Shown here in pieces: positions 50,452 to 58,728 of a stretch of 64,000 bases of DNA; the first letter of the stretch is position 1, and each line of letters opens with the position of its first letter. The position numbers were made by a program, and so were the translations under genes. Origin of the DNA: Candidatus Bipolaricaulis anaerobius (GTDB lineage Bacteria > Bipolaricaulota > Bipolaricaulia > Bipolaricaulales > Bipolaricaulaceae); NCBI RefSeq assembly GCF_900465355.1, contig NZ_LS483254.1:1178001-1242000 (forward strand). The letters are read 5' to 3'. The notes beneath the pieces were generated by a model that worked only from the letters and a program-made list of their open reading frames with translations, was not told the DNA's origin and searched no databases.

Positions 50452-51781
50452 GAAGCTCTCGTTTCAGACGAAGCTCGTGATCGTGCTCCTCGGGGTGGTC
50501 CTCCTCGTGACCACGCTCGGCCTCACCCTCGTGCGGATCTCCGTCAACCGGGCGTTCTCCGACCTCTCCCAGCGCGAGGGGCGGGCCTACGATCAGTGGG
50601 TGCGAACGCTCATCACCCGCTACCCTGGGCATCGGGACGACCTCGCTGGGATCGGGCGGTTCCTCGAGGGAAGCCCCCGCGCCCCGGGCTTCCTCCTCGT
50701 GAGCCCCGAGGGACAGGTCGTCCTCGCCCAGGACCCCTCCCTCGTGGGGCAGGTCCTCCCCCCCGCCGAAGTGGCGCGGGGAACCCCGATCGAGCTGCCT
50801 GACGGGAGCCAGTGGACCATCGTTCCCGTTGAGGAGAGCCCGCCCCCTCCCCTCCACGAGGCGTTCCTCCAGACGGTGAATCGCTCGCTGTGGATCGCCA
50901 CGGGGGTGGTGGCGGTCGTCGCCCTCATCCTCGCCCTGCTCCTCATTCGCCACCTCACTGGCCCCCTGCGCAACCTGGCGGCCGCAGCCCACCGCATCGC
51001 CGCGGGCGACCTCACCGCCCGGGTGGAGGAGACAGGGGAGGACGAGCTGGGGAAGCTCGCCCAGTCGTTCAACGCGATGGCGGAGAGCCTGGAGGAGGCG
51101 GAGCGCTCCAAGCGGCAGATGATCGCCGATGTCGCCCACGAACTGCGGACCCCGATCACCGTCCTCCGCGCCGCGGTGGAGGGGTTCGAGGACGGGGTCC
51201 TCGAGCCAACCCCGGAGAACCTGTCCGCCCTCAAGGACAAGGTCCACCTCACGGCGCGGCTCATCGAGGACCTCCAGCAGCTCGCCCTGGCGGATATGGG
51301 GCGCCTGTCGCTCCGCCAGGAACCGTTCCCGCTCGAGCCGGTCATCGCGGACATCGCGGCGATGATCGGGCCCCAGCTCGAGGATGGGGGGATCCAGCTT
51401 GCCCTCGATCTTCCCCCCGACCTCCCCCCCGCGGCTGGCGACCGCCAGCGGATCCAACAGGTCCTCCTCAACCTGATGGCGAACGCCCTCCGCCACACCC
51501 CCGCCGGGGGGGAGATCCTTGTCACCGCCCGCGCGGACGGGTCCGAGATCGAGGTGAGCGTGTGCGACACCGGGCCTGGGATCAGCCCCGAAGACGCGGC
51601 ACACCTCTTCGCGCGGTTTTACCGGGGGCGGGAGGAGCGCGCGGCCGGGACGGGGACGGGCCTGGGCCTGTCGGTGGCGAAGGCGATTGTGGAGGCCCAC
51701 GGGGGGAGGATCTGGGCCGAGAACCGCCCCACCGGCGGGGCCTGCTTCCACTTCACCCTCCCCCGCGCCCTCACACCGTAA
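50438..51781 (+). CDS. Membrane sensor histidine kinase
   Basis: 447 residues. Two membrane helices (about 12-34 and 153-172) flank an external sensor domain of about 115 residues. HAMP follows (173-225), then the H-box with His234 in ADVAHELRTPITVL, N-box NLMANALRHT, G1 DTGPGI and G2 GTGLGLSVAK. It phosphorylates the response regulator encoded just upstream. GTG 50438 has GGAGGG about 5 nt before it. The signal sensed is unknown. Confidence 0.93.
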   Translation: MSLVRKLSFQTKLVIVLLGVVLLVTTLGLTLVRISVNRAFSDLSQREGRAYDQWVRTLITRYPGHRDDLAGIGRFLEGSPRAPGFLLVSPEGQVVLAQDPSLVGQVLPPAEVARGTPIELPDGSQWTIVPVEESPPPPLHEAFLQTVNRSLWIATGVVAVVALILALLLIRHLTGPLRNLAAAAHRIAAGDLTARVEETGEDELGKLAQSFNAMAESLEEAERSKRQMIADVAHELRTPITVLRAAVEGFEDGVLEPTPENLSALKDKVHLTARLIEDLQQLALADMGRLSLRQEPFPLEPVIADIAAMIGPQLEDGGIQLALDLPPDLPPAAGDRQRIQQVLLNLMANALRHTPAGGEILVTARADGSEIEVSVCDTGPGISPEDAAHLFARFYRGREERAAGTGTGLGLSVAKAIVEAHGGRIWAENRPTGGACFHFTLPRALTP

Positions 51782-51792
51782 TCGTCCATGAG

Positions 51793-51833
51793 TTGACGCG
51801 ACGGCTTCTTCCGTTATAATGCGAATCATAATC
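51793..51833 (+). promoter_or_regulatory. Sigma-70-type promoter and possible Fur-box of the oxidative-stress operon
   Basis: TTGACG (51793-51798), a 16-nt spacer, then TATAAT (51815-51820), the best complete promoter in the window. An AT-rich stretch 51821-51836 (GCGAATCATAATCATG) follows, containing TCAT-AATC-ATGA; this could be an autoregulatory Fur/PerR site. Confidence 0.6.
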
Positions 51834-52235
51834 ATGAGCAGGCGGGAGCGGACCCCGAAACAGCACGTGATCCTGGAGGCCATCCAGGGGCGCACCGACC
51901 ACCCCACCGCGGAGGAGCTGTATCGGGAACTCAACGAGCACGGCCATGCGATCAGCCTGGCCACCGTGTACAGGAACCTGCGCGCCCTGACCCAGGAGGG
52001 AAAGGTGCGCGAGCTCCACGGAGCTGGCCCGGATCGGTTCGACCCCACTGTCTCCCCCCATTACCACTTCCGCTGCCACCGCTGCGGCCGGATCTACGAC
52101 CTCGATCTCCCCTACCGCAGGGAACTGGACAGCCTGAACTTGGGCCTGGGATTCAAGGTGCTGGGACACCAGCTCATCTTCCTGGGCCTGTGTCAAAACT
52201 GCCAAGGAGAAAAGGAGGAACCATGGCAAAAGTAG
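51834..52235 (+). CDS. Fur/PerR-family metalloregulator
   Basis: 133 residues. The winged-helix N-domain has HPTAEELYRELNEHG and SLATVYRNLRALTQEG; the C-domain has HYHFRCHRCGRIYDLDL and a final CQNCQ, giving the structural zinc site. It heads an operon of peroxide, superoxide and iron-storage genes and most likely represses it, as PerR does. An ATG 15 nt upstream lies within the TATAAT box, so ATG 51834 is the start. PerR rather than Fur is inferred from the genes it controls. Confidence 0.9.
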   Translation: MSRRERTPKQHVILEAIQGRTDHPTAEELYRELNEHGHAISLATVYRNLRALTQEGKVRELHGAGPDRFDPTVSPHYHFRCHRCGRIYDLDLPYRRELDSLNLGLGFKVLGHQLIFLGLCQNCQGEKEEPWQK

Positions 52236-52774
52236 CGCGGGAGATGGTAGAAAGGGCAGGAGTGGATGTGGAACAACTCCTGGAGCTTTTGGTGAACAAC
52301 GCTGCTGCGGAACTCACCACCTATTACTACTACACCATCCTCAGGGCCAACCTCATCGGCCTGGAGGGAGAAACGATAAAGGAGATCGCTGAGGTAGCGA
52401 GGATCGAAGACAGGAACCACTTCGAGGCCTTGGTCCCCCGGATCTACGAACTGGGCGGGGAGCTCCCCGATGACATGGTGCAGTTCCACAATCTTTCCGC
52501 GTGCCGGCCCGCCCACCTTCCGGAGAACCCCCGAGATGTGAAGGGGATCCTGACGGTGCTGGTGGAGGCGGAGCGGTGCGCCGTGCGAGGCTACACCCAA
52601 ATCTGCAACATGACCGCCGGCAAAGACCACAGGACCTACGACCTTGCCCTTTCCATCTTGCATGAGGAGATCGAGCATGAGTCGTGGTTCTCTGAGTTTC
52701 TGGGGGAGGGTCCGTCCGGGCACTTCATGCGCCGGGGGGAAACCTCTCCCTTCGTCTCCAAGTTCCTCAAGTAG
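52223..52774 (+). CDS. Thioferritin/DPS-like (DPSL) protein
   Basis: 183 residues, ferritin-like four-helix bundle with metal ligands in AAAELTTYYYYTILR, EDRNHFEALVPRI and ILHEEIEHESWF. Cysteines in NLSACRPAH and AERCAVRGY match the Cys pair next to the ferroxidase site in archaeal and Bacteroides DPSL. It would store iron while consuming peroxide in the cytosol. AAGGAGG lies 5 nt before ATG 52223, which overlaps the regulator gene end. Confidence 0.85.
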   Translation: MAKVAREMVERAGVDVEQLLELLVNNAAAELTTYYYYTILRANLIGLEGETIKEIAEVARIEDRNHFEALVPRIYELGGELPDDMVQFHNLSACRPAHLPENPRDVKGILTVLVEAERCAVRGYTQICNMTAGKDHRTYDLALSILHEEIEHESWFSEFLGEGPSGHFMRRGETSPFVSKFLK

Positions 52775-52832
52775 AGGGTGCGGCGGGGCTACACCGGTGA
52801 AGAACTCACCCAGTTGTAACCGAGACCAGTGC

Positions 52833-52852
52833 CCGTCCCCTGCACGGGACGG
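52833..52852 (+). terminator. Hairpin between thioferritin and rubrerythrin genes
   Basis: CCGTCCC-CTGCAC-GGGACGG, a perfect 7-bp stem followed by AGTTTCTG. It may attenuate transcription or protect the upstream mRNA end inside the operon. Confidence 0.45.
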
Positions 52853-52880
52853 AGTTTCTGAAAATCAGGAGGGGTAAAGA

Positions 52881-53384
52881 ATGCGTAAAATGACGGAACA
52901 GAACCTGAGGGACGCGTTCGCCGGGGAATCCCAGGCCCACATGCGCTACCTCATCTTCGCCGACGTGGCCGAACGGGAAGGAAAGCCCAACATCGCCCGC
53001 CTGTTCCGGGCGATCGCCTACGCGGAACAGGTCCACGCCCAAAACCACTACCGCGAGCTCGGGATGATCCGGGGCTCCGCCGACAACCTCACGGTGGCCA
53101 TCGACGGCGAGACCTATGAGGTGGAGGAGATGTACCCGGCCTACAACGCCGTGGCCGAGCTCCAGGGGGAGAAGGGCGCCGTAAGGAGCACCCACTACGC
53201 TCTGGAGGCGGAGAAAATCCACGCCCAGATGTACAAGGGGGCCCAGGAGGCCGCCCAGGCCGGGAAGGATATCCAGCTCAAGACCGTGTACATCTGCCCG
53301 ATCTGCGGATACACCGCGGAGGGCGAGGCCCCCGCCCGGTGCCCGGTTTGTCAGGCCCCGCGGGAGAAGTTCCGCGCGTTCTGA
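52881..53384 (+). CDS. Rubrerythrin
   Basis: 167 residues. The diiron four-helix domain (1-135) has LRDAFAGESQAHMRYLIFAD and YAEQVHAQNHY, with the later EAEKIHAQMY. The C-terminal rubredoxin domain holds one iron by CPICG and CPVC. It reduces hydrogen peroxide in anaerobes using NADH-linked rubredoxin or ferredoxin. AGGAGGGG lies 8 nt before the ATG. Third gene of the stress operon. Confidence 0.93.
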   Translation: MRKMTEQNLRDAFAGESQAHMRYLIFADVAEREGKPNIARLFRAIAYAEQVHAQNHYRELGMIRGSADNLTVAIDGETYEVEEMYPAYNAVAELQGEKGAVRSTHYALEAEKIHAQMYKGAQEAAQAGKDIQLKTVYICPICGYTAEGEAPARCPVCQAPREKFRAF

Positions 53385-53400
53385 CGGGAAAGGAGGAACG

Positions 53401-53871
53401 ATGGGAAAGAAGGCGCAGGAGATCGTTGGGATGAAGGTGGAGGAGCTGGTGGAGCAGCTCAACCGGGCCTATGCCGATGAGTGGCTCGCCTTCTACCAGT
53501 ACTGGGTAGCGGCACAGATCGCCTCCGGCCGGGGATCCCAGCCCGTGGTGGAGGAGCTAACGCGGATCGCCGACGAGGAACTCGAACACGCCGAGGAGCT
53601 CGCCCAGCGGATCGTCCAGCTGGGGGGGAAACCCCTTCCCCATCCTAAGTTGTGGCTGGAGAAAACGAACTGCGGCTACAGTGAGCCGCCGGACTCCCGG
53701 GACCTGGAGAAGCTGCTCCGCACAAGCATCGACGCCGAGCGCTGTGCGGCCTCCGTCTACCAGAAGCTCGCCACGCTCACCCACAGTAAGGATCACATCA
53801 CGTACCAGCTGGTCTGCCACATTCTGGCCGAGGAGCTCAACCACGAGGATGCTTTTGAGAACCTGCTCTAA
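53401..53871 (+). CDS. Second thioferritin/DPS-like protein
   Basis: 156 residues, homologous to the protein at 52223. It has the same ferritin helices (RAYADEWLAFYQYWVAA, ADEELEHAEELAQRI, ILAEELNHEDAF) and the same pair of cysteines (EKTNCGYSEP and AERCAASVY). It is about 27 residues shorter, mostly at the C-terminus. AAAGGAGG is 5 nt before ATG 53401. Two paralogues may make a mixed shell or act under different conditions. Confidence 0.82.
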   Translation: MGKKAQEIVGMKVEELVEQLNRAYADEWLAFYQYWVAAQIASGRGSQPVVEELTRIADEELEHAEELAQRIVQLGGKPLPHPKLWLEKTNCGYSEPPDSRDLEKLLRTSIDAERCAASVYQKLATLTHSKDHITYQLVCHILAEELNHEDAFENLL

Positions 53872-53881
53872 GGAGGAGACC

Positions 53882-54556
53882 ATGGAAGAACGGCGTATCC
53901 CATTGATCGGTGACCCCGCCCCCGCGTTCGTCGCCCAGACGACCCGGGGGAAGATCGACTTCCCCAAGGACTACCAGGGAAAGTGGGTGATCCTATTCTC
54001 GCACCCGGGGGACTTCACCCCTGTCTGCACCACGGAGTTCGTGGCCTTCGCCAAGCGGTACCCGGAGTTCCAGAAGCTAGGGGCGGAGCTCATCGGGCTT
54101 TCGGTGGACCACGTCTACTCCCACATCAAGTGGACGGAGTGGATCGAGGAGAAGCTCCGGGTGAAGATCCCGTTCCCGATCATCGCCGACACGACGGGGA
54201 GGATCGCGGGGCTCTACGGGATGATCCACCCCGGGGCCTCGGAGTCGGCCGCGGTGCGGGCGGTGTTCCTCATCTGCCCCCAGGGGATCGTGCGCGCGAT
54301 CGTGTACTACCCAGCGAATATCGGGCGGAACATGGACGAGATCGTCCGGCTCCTCAAGGCATTCCAGACCGCGGTGAAGGAGAAGGTGGCCCTCCCCGCC
54401 GATTGGCCGAAGAACGGGCTCATCGGTGACCACGGGATCCTCCCCGCCCCCGATACCGAGGATGGGGCCAAGAAGCGATTGGCGGAAGCCCAGGCTGGAG
54501 CCTACGAGTGCTACGACTGGTGGTTCTGTCACCGCAAGCTCAAGGAGGCCGCGTGA
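53882..54556 (+). CDS. Peroxiredoxin, archaeal Prx6/TPx type
   Basis: 224 residues. Peroxidatic Cys49 is in HPGDFTPVCTTEF. C-terminal Cys210 and Cys216 in ECYDWWFC match the extra cysteines of Aeropyrum pernix thioredoxin peroxidase. It reduces H2O2 and organic peroxides in the cytosol. AAGGAGGAG precedes ATG 53882, 10 bp after the ferritin. Confidence 0.93.
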   Translation: MEERRIPLIGDPAPAFVAQTTRGKIDFPKDYQGKWVILFSHPGDFTPVCTTEFVAFAKRYPEFQKLGAELIGLSVDHVYSHIKWTEWIEEKLRVKIPFPIIADTTGRIAGLYGMIHPGASESAAVRAVFLICPQGIVRAIVYYPANIGRNMDEIVRLLKAFQTAVKEKVALPADWPKNGLIGDHGILPAPDTEDGAKKRLAEAQAGAYECYDWWFCHRKLKEAA

Positions 54557-54615
54557 TGGAACGTCATCTGACCCAATCTCGACCGACGGAAAGCTGAAGG
54601 GTAGAGGAGGAAACA

Positions 54616-55008
54616 ATGGGAATCGCAGCGAAGATCCAAACCGCTGATTGGCAGAAGGAAAAGCACGTCCCAGCGCTCGAGTGCCCGGACCGGGTGAAGG
54701 CGGACACGTGGACCCAGGTGAAGGTCTCCCTCGGCAAGGCGACCGCCCATCCCAATACGACCGAGCACCATATCCGCTGGATCGGGGCCTATTTCGCCCC
54801 TGACGGGGACAAGTTCATCTACGAGCTCGGAAAGTTCGAGTTCAACGCCCATGGCGAGGCCGTGGCCGGGCCGAACCAGGGCCCTGTGTACACCCATCAC
54901 GAGGTGACGTTCTCCTTCAAGACGACGAAGCCCGGGACGCTCCACGCCCTGGCGTACTGCAACATCCACGGCTTGTGGGAGGCGGAGAAGCGGATCGAGG
55001 TGGGATAG
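54616..55008 (+). CDS. Superoxide reductase (class II, neelaredoxin type)
   Basis: 130 residues with a single iron site. Ligands are seen as Glu15-Lys16-His17 (QKEKHVPA), His45 and His51 (HPNTTEHHIRWIG), and Cys115 and His118 (YCNIHGLW). There is no desulforedoxin domain. It reduces superoxide to peroxide without making oxygen, and the peroxide is then removed by rubrerythrin, peroxiredoxin and the thioferritins encoded upstream. AGAGGAGG is 7 nt before ATG 54616. Last gene of the operon. Confidence 0.95.
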   Translation: MGIAAKIQTADWQKEKHVPALECPDRVKADTWTQVKVSLGKATAHPNTTEHHIRWIGAYFAPDGDKFIYELGKFEFNAHGEAVAGPNQGPVYTHHEVTFSFKTTKPGTLHALAYCNIHGLWEAEKRIEVG

Positions 55009-55039
55009 CAGGCTCCCCCGGGCGGCACGGTACAACGAA

Positions 55040-55071
55040 CCGGGGCCGGGGAGAGCCCTCCCCGACCCCGG
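55040..55071. terminator. Bidirectional hairpin between superoxide reductase and CDF genes
   Basis: CCGGGG-C-CGGGGAG-AGCC-CTCCCCG-A-CCCCGG: a 13-bp stem with one mismatch and a 4-nt loop between convergent stops 55008 and 55081. It can serve both directions; no T-run. Confidence 0.65.
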
Positions 55072-55080
55072 GCTCACCCC

Positions 55081-56034
55081 CTACCGGCCCATCCTCGTGC
55101 CGCGAGGGCCGAGGCAAGCGCTCGTGCCCTGGCAGTTTGCGCATTCAAACTGGATCGTGGTGTGGCTGATCCCAAATTCATCGGCGAGGACCCGCTTCAG
55201 GTCCGCCATCACAGCTCCCGCTCTGCTCAGCGCCTGATCGGCAATCACAACGTGGGCGGACAGGGCGACGTACCCCGGACTCACCGTCCACACGTGGAGG
55301 TCATGGACCTCCGCTACCCCCGGAACTCCGGACATCGCCTTCAAGACGGAGCTCGCTCGCATCCCTTCAGGCGTCCCCTCGACGAGGATGTGCCCGGCTC
55401 GGCGCACCACCCGCACCGCGCCGACGAGGATCAGCACCGCGATCGCGAGGCTCACCAGGGGATCGGCGATCGTCCATCCGGTGGCGAGGATCACGACCCC
55501 TGCCCCGATCACGCCCACCGAACCCAGGGCGTCGCCCACCACGTGGAGGAACGCGCTGTGGACGTTGAGGTCGTGGCGGTCGTGGCGATGGAGCACCCCC
55601 GCCACGCTGATGTTCACGACGAGCCCCGCCCCGGCCACGGCGAGCATCGGCCCCGCCAGGATGGGGGATGGGTTACGGATCCGCCCGATCGCCTCCCAGA
55701 AGATCCCCACCGCCACCGCCGCCAGCGTGGCCCCGTTGACGAGCGCGGCCAGGACCTGCACCCGGTGGTACCCATAGGTGTGCCGGTCCGTGGGGGGGCG
55801 GCGGGCAGCCTTGAGGGCGGCGTAGGACAGGGCAAGGGCGAACGCGTCCAGGAAGACGTGCGCCGCATCGGAGAGGAGGGCAAGGCTCCTCGTGAGGAGC
55901 CCGCCCACGACCTCGGCGACGCAGACGAGTGCAGTGATCCCGGCAGCGAGGAGGAGCCTTCCCTCGCTGTGAGAACGTGTCGCCATCGCCTGTGCATGAT
56001 CCCGACCGGACGCCGCCCGCGCAAGGCCGTCCAT
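55081..56034 (-). CDS. CDF-family divalent metal cation exporter
   Basis: 317 residues. Six membrane helices; metal sites are in LLSDAAHVFLDA (H-x3-D) and FLHVVGDALGS, with the marker RHTYGYHRVQ. A His-rich short loop (HRHDRHD) is between helices 4 and 5. The cytosolic C-domain has EVHDLHVWTVSPG. It exports Zn2+, Co2+ or Mn2+ using the proton gradient. Start is ATG 56034, or ATG 55986; the signals do not decide. A CxxC near the C-terminus (FECANCQG) may add a metal site. Confidence 0.9.
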   Translation of the reverse strand: MDGLARAASGRDHAQAMATRSHSEGRLLLAAGITALVCVAEVVGGLLTRSLALLSDAAHVFLDAFALALSYAALKAARRPPTDRHTYGYHRVQVLAALVNGATLAAVAVGIFWEAIGRIRNPSPILAGPMLAVAGAGLVVNISVAGVLHRHDRHDLNVHSAFLHVVGDALGSVGVIGAGVVILATGWTIADPLVSLAIAVLILVGAVRVVRRAGHILVEGTPEGMRASSVLKAMSGVPGVAEVHDLHVWTVSPGYVALSAHVVIADQALSRAGAVMADLKRVLADEFGISHTTIQFECANCQGTSACLGPRGTRMGR

Positions 56035-56086
56035 GGGCCTGGTCGAACGTGCTACCGGAAGAAGGATCGGTTCCCGCGGGTGCGGG

Positions 56087-56632
56087 TTAGCGAGGGGGCT
56101 CCGCGGCGTAGCCCCGTTCGAGGGCTTCCCGGTTCAGCTCGATCAACCGTTCACGGGCCTTGGCCCCGAGCTCAACAGCCATCGCCTTCGCGACCGTCTC
56201 AAGGGGGAGGATGCCAAGGGCGCGCACCACCGCCCCGAGGGCGATCATGTTCGCCACGCGTGGCTCCCCGAGCTCCCGGGCGACGTCGTTCGCCGCGACG
56301 AAGATCCCGCGCACATCCTTCCGCGTGAGGTCGCGTTCGATGAGCGACCGGTTCACCACGATCGCCCCACCCTCGGCGACCCGCGGCTCGAACCGATCGA
56401 GGGACGGGCCGTTCATCGCGAGGAGGACATCCGGGTTCTCCCCGATCGGCGACCCGATCGGCTCATCGGAGAGGACCACGGTACAGTTGGCTGTTCCCCC
56501 GCGCATCTCCGGCCCGTAGGAGGGAAGCCAGGTCACGTCGAGGCCAGCCTCCATCCCCGCCCGGGCGAGGATCTTCCCCGCCAGGAGCACCCCCTGCCCT
56601 CCGAACCCCGCACACACCACCGCTCGCTCCAT
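56087..56632 (-). CDS. vorC: 2-oxoacid:ferredoxin oxidoreductase gamma subunit
   Basis: 181 residues. The gamma signature AVVCAGFGGQGVLLAGKILA and PSYGPEMRGGTANCTVV are clear. Fourth gene of the delta-alpha-beta-gamma set, 2 bp after beta. This second complex is of the VOR/KOR type, oxidising 2-oxoisovalerate (from valine) or 2-oxoglutarate to the CoA ester and CO2 with ferredoxin. Confidence 0.88.
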   Translation of the reverse strand: MERAVVCAGFGGQGVLLAGKILARAGMEAGLDVTWLPSYGPEMRGGTANCTVVLSDEPIGSPIGENPDVLLAMNGPSLDRFEPRVAEGGAIVVNRSLIERDLTRKDVRGIFVAANDVARELGEPRVANMIALGAVVRALGILPLETVAKAMAVELGAKARERLIELNREALERGYAAEPPR

Positions 56633-56634
56633 CT

Positions 56635-57390
56635 CTACCCCCTATCCACGAGGTCCCCGAGGGGGAACGCCCCCGTCACGACATCGGCCACGTGCTGGTG
56701 GGCCGCCGCGGGGGGCATCCTCCATCCCGTGGGGCACGTCGCCAGGATCTCCACGAGCGAGTACCCCTTCCCCTCCACCTGGTAGCGGAGGGCCTTCTCG
56801 ATCGCCTTCGTCGCCTGGGCAACGTGGCGTGGGTCGTGGAGCGACTGGCGGGTGACGTAGGCCGGAGCAGCAAGGGTGGCGATCAATTCCGCTACGGGAA
56901 GCGGATGCCCCATCGTGGAAACATCGCGCCCCTCGGGACAGCTCGTCGCCCGCTGCCCGGGAAGGGTGGTGGGGGCCATCTGCCCCCCGGTCATCCCGTA
57001 GATCTGGTTGTTCACGAAGATGACGGTGATCGCCTCGCCCCGGTTCGCGGCATGGATCGTCTCCGCCGTCCCGATCGCGGCCAGGTCACCGTCCCCCTGG
57101 TAGGAAATCACAACCAAGTCAGGGTTCGCCCGCTTGAGCCCCGTGGCCACGGCGGCCGCCCGGCCGTGGGAGGCTTGGATCCCGTCGCAGCGGAACCACT
57201 CGTAGGCGAACACAGCGCACCCCACGGGGGCGATGAACACGGTTCGTTCCTGCACTCCCAGCTTATCGATCGCCCCCGCCACGAGGCGCGTGATGAGACC
57301 GTGGTCGCACCCCGGGCAGTACGTAAAATGCTTCTCGTTGAGGCTCGTGGGGCGAGCGAAGACCTTCACCATCGTCTCCGCCTCAGGCAT
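56635..57390 (-). CDS. vorA: 2-oxoacid:ferredoxin oxidoreductase beta subunit (TPP-binding)
   Basis: 251 residues. Cluster cysteines in HFTYCPGCDHGL, TPP motif SYQGDGDLAAIG with VNNQIYGMTGGQMAPTT, and ATCPTGWRM. It overlaps the alpha gene by 8 bp. GGGAGGT precedes ATG 57390. Length and sequence match annotated VorA/KorB. Confidence 0.88.
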   Translation of the reverse strand: MPEAETMVKVFARPTSLNEKHFTYCPGCDHGLITRLVAGAIDKLGVQERTVFIAPVGCAVFAYEWFRCDGIQASHGRAAAVATGLKRANPDLVVISYQGDGDLAAIGTAETIHAANRGEAITVIFVNNQIYGMTGGQMAPTTLPGQRATSCPEGRDVSTMGHPLPVAELIATLAAPAYVTRQSLHDPRHVAQATKAIEKALRYQVEGKGYSLVEILATCPTGWRMPPAAAHQHVADVVTGAFPLGDLVDRG

Positions 57391-58435
57391 AGCGCAGCAC
57401 CTCCCGCAGGATATCGCTCGGGGTCGGCACGACCCCCCCCAGCTCCCCGTAGAACGGGGTCGCGGTGCGACCCTCCACCGCCAGCCGCACGTCCTCCCAC
57501 ATCTGGCCAGCGGATAGCTCCACCGTGAGGATGGCTTTCACCCGCTCGGCGAGGGTCCGAATCGGGGCGTAGGGGAACGGCCACAGGGTGACCGGACGGA
57601 GGAGCCCAACCTTGACCCCCCGCTCCCGCCCCCGCCGCACCACGGTCTTGGCGATCCTCCCCATCGTCCCGTACGCGATGAGGAGGACCTCCGCGTCCTC
57701 GGTCGCCACCTCCTCCCACCGCACCTCACGGGCCTCGATCTCCCGGTACCGGGCGTACCTCTTCACGTTGAGCTCCCGCAGCACCGTCGGCTCGAGGGCG
57801 AAGCTCGCGATCAGGTTGGGCTCTCGCCCCTTCGCCCCGGTGAGGGCCCACGGCTTGGGAGGGAGGGTCCCCGGATCACGCGGTGGAGGGAGGGTCACCG
57901 GCTCCATCATCTGCCCGAGCATCCCGTCGGCGAGGATCAGTGCTGGGACCCGATAGCGATCGGAGAGGTCGAAGGCGAGCCCCGCCAGTTCGGCCGCCTC
58001 CTGGCCGGTGGACGGGGCAAGGACGATCAGCCGGTAGTCGCCGTGGCCCCCGCCCTTCGTGGCCTGAAAGTAGTCCCCTTGCGCCGGGGCGATGTTCCCC
58101 AGTCCGGGCCCGCCCCGGGCGGCGTTGAGGATCACGCACGGGAGGTCCGCCCCCGCGAGGTAGGAAATCCCCTCCATCTTGAGGCTCACCCCGGGGGAGG
58201 AGGAGGAGGTCATCGCGCGCACCCCCGCTGCCGCCGCGCCGTAGCACATGTTGATCGCCGCCACCTCGCTCTCCGCCTGGAGGAACGCCCCTCCAGCCTT
58301 GGGGAGGTGGGCCGCCATGTATTCCAGGACCTCGTTCTGGGGGGTGATCGGGTAGCCGAAGTACGCGCGGAGCCCCGCACGGATCGCTGCCTCGGCCATC
58401 GCCTCGTTGCCGGTCATGAGCTGTCGTTCCGCCAT
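57383..58435 (-). CDS. vorB: 2-oxoacid:ferredoxin oxidoreductase alpha subunit (VorB-like)
   Basis: 350 residues. It has the alpha-subunit pattern AYFGYPITPQNEVLEYMA, ESEVAAINMCYGAAAAG and TSSSSPGVSLKMEGISYLAG, closest in feel to 3-methyl-2-oxobutanoate (VorB) subunits of clostridia. AAGGAGGGG is 5 nt before ATG 58435. It is 10 bp after the ferredoxin gene. 2-oxoglutarate as substrate cannot be excluded. Confidence 0.88.
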   Translation of the reverse strand: MAERQLMTGNEAMAEAAIRAGLRAYFGYPITPQNEVLEYMAAHLPKAGGAFLQAESEVAAINMCYGAAAAGVRAMTSSSSPGVSLKMEGISYLAGADLPCVILNAARGGPGLGNIAPAQGDYFQATKGGGHGDYRLIVLAPSTGQEAAELAGLAFDLSDRYRVPALILADGMLGQMMEPVTLPPPRDPGTLPPKPWALTGAKGREPNLIASFALEPTVLRELNVKRYARYREIEAREVRWEEVATEDAEVLLIAYGTMGRIAKTVVRRGRERGVKVGLLRPVTLWPFPYAPIRTLAERVKAILTVELSAGQMWEDVRLAVEGRTATPFYGELGGVVPTPSDILREVLRYA

Positions 58436-58445
58436 CCGCCCCTCC

Positions 58446-58718
58446 TTACCGCTGCGGCTCGCCGGATGGTCGCCCCGCACCCCGCGCCGGGGTGCCAGCG
58501 GCCGCTTTCTCCCGGTAGACCTCGATCGCCACGTCGGGACACGTCTGAGCACAAAGGGCGCAGCCGGTGCACGCCTCAGGGTGAACGGCTGCGGCCACGG
58601 CGTATCCTGAACTGTTGTACTCTTTGGACAGATCGAGCACCCCGAACGGACACACGGCGACACACAGGCCGCACCCCTTGCACCGTTCCCGGTCTACCAC
58701 CACCTTCCCCTTGGGCAT
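58446..58718 (-). CDS. vorD: 2-oxoacid:ferredoxin oxidoreductase delta subunit (2x[4Fe-4S])
   Basis: 90 residues. Cluster motifs CKGCGLCVAVCP and CTGCALCAQTCP accept electrons from the catalytic subunits. A proline/glycine-rich tail follows. First gene of the vor set, 10 bp after the S1 protein gene, so it is probably read as part of a longer minus-strand operon. Confidence 0.9.
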   Translation of the reverse strand: MPKGKVVVDRERCKGCGLCVAVCPFGVLDLSKEYNSSGYAVAAAVHPEACTGCALCAQTCPDVAIEVYREKAAAGTPARGAGRPSGEPQR

Positions 58719-58728
58719 CGCTCGCCTC

